The notes below the pieces were generated by a model. That model was not told the origin of the DNA and searched no databases. It saw only the letters and a list, made by a program, of their open reading frames with translations. DNA of 64,000 nt from Chrysomallon squamiferum (Eukaryota; Mollusca; Gastropoda; Neomphalida; Peltospiridae), in contig CM022670.1 in NCBI GenBank assembly GCA_012295275.1, forward strand, positions 5,727,661 through 5,791,660. The letters are read 5' to 3'. Made by a program: the position numbers and the translations under genes. Of the stretch, positions 57,801 through 64,000 are shown piece after piece. Positions within the stretch are counted from its first letter, which is position 1, and each line of letters begins with the position of its first letter.

Positions 57801-60800
57801 TTTACTTTACTCAGTTTTTATGTGTTTAGGGTTTTTGTACCCTCCATATTTTTACTACAACAAAGATATCAAAGAGTTTTTATGTATTTCAGGTCTTCGT
57901 ACCTTGTGTATTGCTACTGCTGATGTATCAAAGAGTTTTTATGACAAGTGGAGAGAGACATATTACAAGGCCAGCACTGCAATACACAACAGAGAGAAAA
58001 AAGTGGAAGAAGCTGCAGAACTGATAGAAAAGGCAAATAGTTTATTTCTTTCTGGTAGTAGTCTCAGTGTTACCTCTGAAACATTATGAAAGAGATTTCA
58101 TGCTGCTAATCAACAAAGTCTCAGGCTTTCTTTAGATATGACATTTTTAAATATATTAACATTGATATGATACTGCAGATTTTACCTGTATGACTCATCA
58201 TCTTCTGTCACTGTTAATTATAGCATTATTGATCTGTTAATGTTAATTATTAAACTATTGATTTAATTCCTGTTTTAGAATCTGAAACTTCTTGGTGCCA
58301 CTGCAATAGAAGACAAACTTCAAGATGTAAGAAATTATTTTATTTATTTCTGAAAAAAGTAAATATTTACTACATACAAAGATTTCTGATTGTTATTCTG
58401 AACACTAAACTCGAAAAAAGTGTTTTAACTGTCTAAACTGATTCAGTTTCTACAAAGTTTATTTTATCTATATTTCTTAATTTTTTATTAAAAAATTCTG
58501 GATCCATGTTTTCAAGAAAAAAAAAATTGGTTCAGTGTAATGTTATGTTTTTTTCATTTGAACCATGTTTTCTTTTGTTTTTGTTTGTGTTTGGTTGTTG
58601 TTATTTTTGTGGGTTAATTTTGTTTTTTAAATGAAATATTTCATCTGATTTTTAACAGGGAGTTCCTGAAACAATTGACAGTTTGGCTAAAGCCTGTATG
58701 AAGATCTGGGTTCTCACTGGAGACAAGCAGGAAACTGCTATCAACATTGGTCAGTTTTACCTTAGTAAACATTTCTTATAAAGTAGAAAGTGATTGCAAA
58801 TAAATTTAAATTTGTTTAAAATGATCTGTTTTGGTGGATTTTGTTAACTAAATATGTATATTGTAAAAAACAAATATTAATAATAATAATAATAGTTATA
58901 ATGATAATTTTTTCTCTGTATTTCAGGATTTTCTTGCAAACTGCTGACACAGAATCTGGATCTGATCATTATCAATGAAAATGGCTTGGATGTAAATATA
59001 ACTTATAATATTAATATGTCTTAGTAAATGAACATTTGCATGATTAGAGCACAGATTCTGATTTGTCCAGAAATTGCAGTTTTGAGATTCATTGTGTTTC
59101 CATCTATCTATTTCTTACTGAATTTTTGACTGAAGATGGCACTAAAAATATATATTTATATAAATGTGTTTATGACCTCTTTAGTTGGTTTGTTTATATT
59201 TTTATTTGTTACTGATTAAGAAGTAAATTTTGAGTTTGTTTTTTCAGGCAACTCGAGATGCTCTGATCAAGAGAAAACAGGAGTTTGGAGATACCTTAGG
59301 AAAAGAGAATGAGGTTGGACTTATTGTTGATGGAAATGTGAGTACTTACAAACAATTCTTATTTTCAATGAATTTACCTTTTTCTCTGAGAAATCTTTTT
59401 TTCTTCTCATTTTATCTGTTTGTTTATCTATGTGAAAACATCCCTTAGATCATGTAAAATTATAGTGAGTTGAAATGATATTAAGTTCAGAATAGTTTAA
59501 TACTGTCTCACCAGTTGTTCTGATTTCTTTATATACACAAATATATTAATTTGTGAATTACTTTGCCAGGTTTAAATATTTGACTTAGTGATTTTCCTGT
59601 GTTTCTTGTTATTACAGACACTGAAGTATGCTCTATCCTGTGACTGTAGACAAGATTTTCTGGAAATTGCTATTTCTTGTAAAGCTGTCATCTGCTGTAG
59701 GTAAGTTGTCATTCTTTCCACGAATAAAATCAACTACAGACCATCCTATTTCCTGTTTCTTAACTTTATCAAACCCTGTGGTATGTGTTGTCATGTCCCA
59801 GAAAAGGAACACTACACTCTACAGATCTACAGAGTTTGATACCCAGTAATAATTAACAGCAAAACAATTAATGTTTTGTTCTGTCATTATTAACTACTCT
59901 CTGATAATAGAACATCGATCAGGGTTTTGTGTTATCTAGCCCCTGATTACAGAACACTGATCAGTGTTTTGTGTTAACTAGTCTCTGATTAGAGACAATT
60001 GATCAGTGTTTTGTGTTAATTAGTCTCTGATTACAAAAAAAACGCTCAGTGTTTTGTGTTAACTAGTCTGATTACAGAACACTGATCAATGTTTTGTATT
60101 AACTAGTATCTGATTATAAGAAATGGATTAGTGTTTTGTATTAACTAGTATCTGATTATTGGAACTTGATTAGTGTTTTGTATTAACTAATCTCTGATTA
60201 TTTAAAATTGATCAGTGTTTTGTACTGGTATTATTAATAAATACTGTACTCTCAGAAAGGATGAGACAAAACAAATGTTTTATTTTTATTTCAGAGTTTC
60301 TCCAATTCAGAAGGCTGAGTTGGTGGAGTTGGTTAAGTCCTCACAGAAGGCAATCACTCTGGCTATCGGTGATGGGGCTAACGATGTTGGTATGATCCAG
60401 GCTGCCCATGTTGGTGTTGGCATTAGTGGACTTGAGGGACTGCAGGCTGCATGTGCCTCTGACTATGCAATAGCACAAGTGAGTCAGTCTGTTATTTGAC
60501 CAAACAACAATAATAATTAAAAAAAAAAAAATGGTAAATATAAAATGTAAGTAACTTTAGTTTTTACTATAAAGAGAAAAGTTTTGTTTATAATATCCAG
60601 TTTTAGCCTCTGTTTTTTTCCCTTAATAATTTGTTTGTGATTTTTGTTTCAGTTCCGATTTCTTCAGAAACTTCTCCTTGTGCACGGAGCATGGAGCTAC
60701 ACTCGACTGTGCAAACTGATTCTCTACTCATTCTACAAAAACATCTGTCTGTATGTCATAGAGGTAAATGTGTTCAGTTTTCTTCAGTCACTTCTGATGT

Positions 60801-63800
60801 TTTCAGTGTCAAGTAAACAAATCTGATATTTTTTAAATATTGAAGGTTTTGTTGTAGTCTTATACCTTTCATTATTCTCTGAAAAGTAAAAATTTCTCCA
60901 GTAGTCTGTCACATTATATAGTTTTTCTAAATAAAATTTGTCAGTTCAGTTACAATTTGCCATAGTAAATGTTTTTAATTTATTATAATTATTTCATTAT
61001 TTTTATATATAATATCTGGTACTTCAGCAGTACTCTGTCATACTAAATAATTTCTATATAAAATTTGTTTTGTTTCATCTGCAGTTTTCCATTACCAGTA
61101 TTTTATTTATGTAATTTTGTACTTTTAGCTGTGACTTGAATTAGTCACTGGTTTTACTAATATTTGTTATTTCAGCAGTGACTTTTTAGTAATATTTGTT
61201 TTTTCAGCTACTGTTTACAAAGTCGGTGTTTCTGTAAATGAAATTTGTTATTTTGGCCATGACATGACATAGCTGTGGTAATAATAATAATTGTTATTTC
61301 AGCTGTGGTTTGCCATAGTCAGTGGTTTCTCTGGACAAATTCTGTTTGAGAAATGGACACTGGGTCTCTATAATGTGGTATGTGGGCCAGTTGGTCACAC
61401 AGCCAGACTGTTGTTAACAATACACTGAGTACACACAAGTGAACAACTAAAATTAAATCAATAACTGTTGATTGATTTCTTGATCAATCACTGATGAGAA
61501 AAACTCGTAGACAAACATGAGCAGACTTTTGTCATGTTTAAAATGTAGTGTTTGATACCTAAAATTCTTGAGTCCTTGTCTGACAGTAAAACAGTGTGTT
61601 GTTAATGACACGCAGGGGTCATCTGATTAGATAGATTAGCTAGAGGCATGAGAGACATGCTTTAGACAATGTTTTAGTCATATCACTTGTTTTTATTGTT
61701 CTGTGTTGTATGTGTTGTGTGAATTTTATTTTGGCAGTTTTGGTTTCAAATAGCCAATGGATTTTCTGGCCAGATTCTGTTTGAGAGATGGAGTATTGGT
61801 TTATATAATGTGGTATGTATGACACACCAAAACAATCATCTGCACTTTTCTTATCACTTCTTTTAAACTAATTACAAAAATACAAATTACCATTGAGGTG
61901 TGAGGATGGTTATAAGCTATTTAACGTTTCTTTTATCTTTTTTTTTATGATACATTTTAAAACTGAATAACCCTCTTTTTAGATTAAATATTTAATTTTA
62001 ATGACTCACATCATTTCAATACTTTGCACTCAAAGATAATATTGCATTTGATAAGTGCCATTTGATCATCAGCTGTAGTCAGAAAAATGGAGACTTAGAC
62101 TAACACTGTTTATCACATTTTCACAGACAATTTATTAATATTTAATAAAACTTGTCACATTTACATAGTTAATGTAATATTTCAGTATTAACATATAATC
62201 TGGTTTTCACAATGATAACTGTATAGTTAACACATACATAGTGTAACCAATATATTTTCATAGTATTATTATTGTTATTGTGGTTATTATTTTTATGAAG
62301 ATGATGATGTCACTGTTTAGATCACAGATTTTGTTATTTATGTATTGTTTCAGTTGTATGCACTCATGCATGAATCTGTTTCTAGTCTGTGTTTACACTC
62401 TGACTCTACTGTAGAATAGTTTTACCCTCCATTTTATCATAACATATTAATTTATGACTGTAATAAATTAATTTTTAAGTTGATTTTTAAGAATTATTTT
62501 GATTATTTAACCAACATTCTAATGAAAAGAGAGAAATAAAAGACAGGAGTTAATTTAAGCTTTCCTAATCACGTAATAGAATTGACTGCATTGCATATAA
62601 TCATATTGTAGGTTTTCACAGCTGCACCACCAATGGCAATGGGTCTGTTTGACCGGTTTTGTTCTGCAGACACAATGATGAAGAACCCAGTACTGTACAG
62701 TGATACACAGAAAGGAAAGTTTTTCAATGTCAGAGTAAGTGAAGTTGATTGTAATACAGGATCACAATATAGAATGGGTTGTTTTGTTGTTGTTTTTTCA
62801 TTGTTTTTTCATCTCATCAAAATGAGGAATCTGTTTTTCATTTCTTTATTTTTATTTTATTTTTATTTATGTATTTATTTTTTTTATTTTTTTATCATTG
62901 TGAGAAACGTAGATTATTATACATAAGACATAGTGTAACAGTATTGTGTGTGAATATATATGTAAACCTGTGATTATCTGTAATGTGTGTGTTGCAGGTT
63001 TTCTGGTTCTGGATAATGAACTCAATATTCCACTCAGCTGTCCTCTTCTGGTTACCACTGATATCACTGCACCAAGGTAACATATTAGTAACAATCACTT
63101 GAGTCTTGTATCTCTATCTTTTTTTCTTTCTAATATGTAAGATGGATCTATATCTTAACTCTTTTTTTTTTACAGTCAAATATGTTTTATTTACAGTAAA
63201 ATATTTTTCCTTTTATTTCAGATATTGCTTTTTCAAATGGAAAAATTGGTGATTATTTATTCTTAGGAAATTTCGTGTACACTGTAAGTATAAATAAATT
63301 GTTACATTTTTTTATTTGTATTTTCAGTATGTAGTTATTACAGTTTTACTTGTATTTTCAGTATGTAGTTACTACAATGTTTTACATGTATTTTCAGTAT
63401 GTAGTTACTACATTGTTTTACTTGTATTTTCAGTATGTAGTTATTAGATTGTTTTACTTGTATTTTCAGTATGTAGTTGTTATATTGTTTTACTTGTATT
63501 TTCAGTATGTATTTGTTATATTGTTTTACTTTTATTTTCAGTATGTTGTTATTATATTGTTTTACTTGTATTTTCAGTATATAGTTGTTATATTGTTTTA
63601 TTTGTATTTTCAGTATGTAGTTGTTACATTGTTTTACTTGTATTTTCAGTTTGTAGTTGTTACTGTGTGTCTGAAGGCTGGATTAGAAACAAGTGCTTGG
63701 ACATGTGTGAGTACAGTATACAGTTTCTTTCTATATATTTATAAAATGATAGAATGAGGGAGAGGTTATAACTCACATGTATTTATACATGTCAGTTATA

Positions 63801-64000
63801 ACCTCTCCCTCAATCTATCATTTTGTTATCTATTTCACTTACTTGTTTCTTTGTGTTTGTGTTTCTTAGTAAAATCACACACTTGTCTTCAACCTGAACA
63901 TTATAATTACACTGTTGTGTGTTTGTTTTTCAGCTGACACATTTGGCTATCTGGGGAAGCATTGCCTGCTGGTTTGCCTTTCTTGTAGTCTACAGTCATA
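42839..64000 (+). CDS. ATP8A: P4-ATPase phospholipid flippase, ATP8A type; 5' about 1026 codons, 3' end beyond the window
   Basis: An aminophospholipid flippase, expected to move phosphatidylserine/ethanolamine to the cytosolic leaflet with a CDC50 partner. Exons: 42839-42884, 49098-49139, 50453-50570, 50868-50967, 51275-51373, 51673-51718, 52056-52170, 52796-52865, 53208-53335, 53608-53678, 53892-53989, 54302-54410, 54601-54728, 55108-55185, 55606-55694, 55992-56058, 56461-56572, 56707-56789, 56983-57032, 57283-57352, 57646-57730, 57893-58032, 58279-58326, 58659-58749, 58927-58991, 59248-59337, 59618-59700, 60295-60478, 60653-60763, one of 61303-61377/61738-61812, 62612-62734, 62998-63076, 63222-63283, 63650-63706, 63934 onward. 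Motifs: DGET (203-206), PISL (370-373), DKTGT with phospho-Asp 423, KGA/D (571-574), TGDK (684-687), GDGAND (799-804). All exon phases join. About 130 C-terminal residues are outside the window. ACCATGG in exon 2 could be an alternative start. Intron 22 has a GC donor. Confidence 0.95.
45365..45700. repeat. About 58-62 bp tandem repeat, six units, in flippase intron 1
   Basis: Units share AGTAAACATCAAACAGGAAA followed by TCAGATATAATTAAATTTTT and AATAGCAGAC. The repeat is degenerate and is not near an exon. Confidence 0.85.
48046..48162 (+). other. Possible alternative terminal exon in flippase intron 1
   Basis: A strong polypyrimidine tract and CAG precede 48047. Exon 1's one-base phase would join here and read about 38 codons (beginning [12 protein letters not shown]) to a TAA at about 48162; an AATAAA-like motif lies within. 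It has no P4-ATPase similarity and would give a very short product. This is speculative; a decoy or an exonised element is equally likely. Confidence 0.2.
48610..48965. repeat. Degenerate 20-33 bp tandem repeats in flippase intron 1
   Basis: Repeats of GTGTTAAATATATACA(A/G)TGCT and AAAATATACTGCAGAGCTTT. They lie just upstream of exon 2 (49098) but do not contain its acceptor. A 79-codon open frame across them is a repeat artefact. Confidence 0.8.
50555..50740 (+). repeat. Donor-derived repeats after flippase exon 3
   Basis: The exon 3 end and donor (ATCAAATCAG then GTATGTTTGTA) are echoed by AATGAGATCAGGGTGTTTGTA-like, TTAGATCAGATATGTTTGTT and AATGAGATCAGGTATTCATA segments at 25-40 bp spacing. 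Confidence 0.6.
54720..54905 (+). repeat. About 39 bp repeats starting at the donor of flippase exon 13
   Basis: The junction text TTAACTGG/GTAAAAACCA and the following ATATCTTTTGTAAAACTTTA recur about four more times with spacing near 38-39 bp, degrading with distance. The first unit starts inside the exon. Confidence 0.75.
54962..55107 (+). repeat. About 30 bp repeats of the exon 14 acceptor
   Basis: TACATTTCAGGATATTGACA, which is the acceptor plus first codons of exon 14, is preceded by three or four variants (near 54966, 54997, 55045 and 55073), each followed by TTATATTT-like spacer. Confidence 0.75.
59890..60225 (+). repeat. About 48 bp tandem repeat in flippase intron 27
   Basis: Seven degenerate units carry GATCAGTGTTTTGTGTTAAC followed by TAGTCTCTGATTACAGAACA. 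Unlike the other arrays, this one does not contain the neighbouring exon edge. Confidence 0.85.
60885..61302 (+). repeat. Degenerate repeats of the alternative-exon acceptor region
   Basis: The start of exon 30a (TTATTTCAG/CTGTGGTTTGCCATAGTCA) is echoed at least six times upstream, for example TTTTAGCTGTGACTTGAATT then AGTCACTGGTTTTA near 61125, TTATTTCAGCAGTGACTTTT near 61170, and CAATTTGCCATAGTAAATG near 60953. Spacing is about 30-65 bp. Confidence 0.7.
61303..61377 (+). other. ATP8A: Flippase alternative exon 30a (25 codons, M5 end to M6 start)
   Basis: 75 nt, phase 0 at both ends, flanked by TTATTTCAG and GTATGT. It encodes [18 protein letters not shown] then TLGLYNV. It joins exon 29 (...NICLYVIE) to exon 31 ([11 protein letters not shown]) in frame. 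It covers the last turn of M5, the exoplasmic M5-M6 loop and the start of M6. Confidence 0.85.
61738..61812 (+). other. ATP8A: Flippase alternative exon 30b (25 codons), duplicate of 30a
   Basis: 75 nt, phase 0, flanked by TTTTGGCAG and GTATGT. It encodes [18 protein letters not shown] then SIGLYNV. It is homologous to 30a along its whole length, with changes clustered in the M5 end and just before M6. It is the closer of the two to the vertebrate sequence in the FERW segment. Including both exons would add 25 residues in the membrane region, so use of one or the other is the natural reading. Confidence 0.85.
63325..63649 (+). repeat. ATP8A: 36 bp in-frame minisatellite of acceptors before the flippase exon at 63650
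   Basis: Nine units of TATTTTCAGTATGTAGTTGT followed by TACATTGTTTTACTTG precede the genuine TATTTTCAG/TTTGTAGTTGTTACTG junction. The period is 36 bp (one unit is a base shorter and its neighbour a base longer). The exon's frame stays open through the array, giving repeats of the 12-mer [12 protein letters not shown]. Confidence 0.95.
63743..63824. repeat. Near-perfect 39 bp inverted repeat (hairpin) in the last visible flippase intron
   Basis: Arms 63743-63781 and 63786-63824 pair at 37 of 39 positions around a 4-nt loop. The arms include GAGGGAGAGGTTATAACT and its complement. It starts 37 bp after the donor at 63707. Confidence 0.93.

Noticed and set aside
63350-63757. A 135-codon open frame as an independent gene
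   Set aside because: It is the 36 bp acceptor minisatellite plus the genuine flippase exon at 63650-63706.

Overview
The window is animal nuclear DNA: AT-rich, with split genes, GT-AG introns, many microsatellites and minisatellites, and three unmistakable animal gene families. The gene content (a local cluster of DEG/ENaC channels, RFC3, a class-1 P4-ATPase) fits an invertebrate, perhaps a lophotrochozoan such as a mollusc; that placement is an inference and is not proved by the sequence.

Layout. 1-3036 is a satellite array of about 374 bp units that runs off the left edge and cuts into the 3' end of a plus-strand DEG/ENaC gene (3037-3830). 4.7-34.3 kb is a DEG/ENaC cluster: a minus-strand pseudogene with stops and frameshifts (4708-8638), an intact minus-strand gene of 688 codons (10244-17741), an intact minus-strand gene of 690 codons (18994-24666), a broken minus-strand remnant (25938-27828), and an intact plus-strand gene of 688 codons (28904-34345). 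The three intact genes share one 11-exon structure with matching intron phases, and each carries an insert of roughly 230-250 residues between the last cysteine cluster and TM2 that ordinary ASIC/ENaC proteins lack. A degenerate 1.4 kb DNA transposon with terminal inverted repeats lies inside intron 6 of the first intact gene. 34.3-38.9 kb is intergenic. 38852-42117 is the complete RFC3 clamp-loader subunit (8 exons, 355 aa). From 42839 to the right edge runs an ATP8A-type phospholipid flippase: 34 consecutive exons were placed, plus one duplicated alternative exon. It is open at the end of the window.

The most striking feature cuts across all the genes. Many splice junctions are flanked by tandem repeats whose unit contains the junction itself (acceptor plus the start of the exon, or the end of the exon plus donor). 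I see this at the flippase M9/M10 exon (36 bp units, nine decoy acceptors), several other flippase exons, DEG/ENaC exons 3, 8, 9 and 10, and once in RFC3. At the flippase exon at 63650 and DEG/ENaC exon 10 the units are multiples of three and stay open in frame with the exon, so an upstream acceptor would add 12- or 21-residue hydrophobic modules. The flippase also has two tandem 75-nt versions of the exon spanning the end of M5 to the start of M6 (61303-61377 and 61738-61812), which look like mutually exclusive cassettes.

The genes do not form a pathway. The DEG/ENaC proteins are expected to be trimeric plasma-membrane cation channels; RFC3 loads PCNA in the nucleus; the flippase moves aminophospholipids to the cytosolic leaflet. 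They are neighbours only by position.
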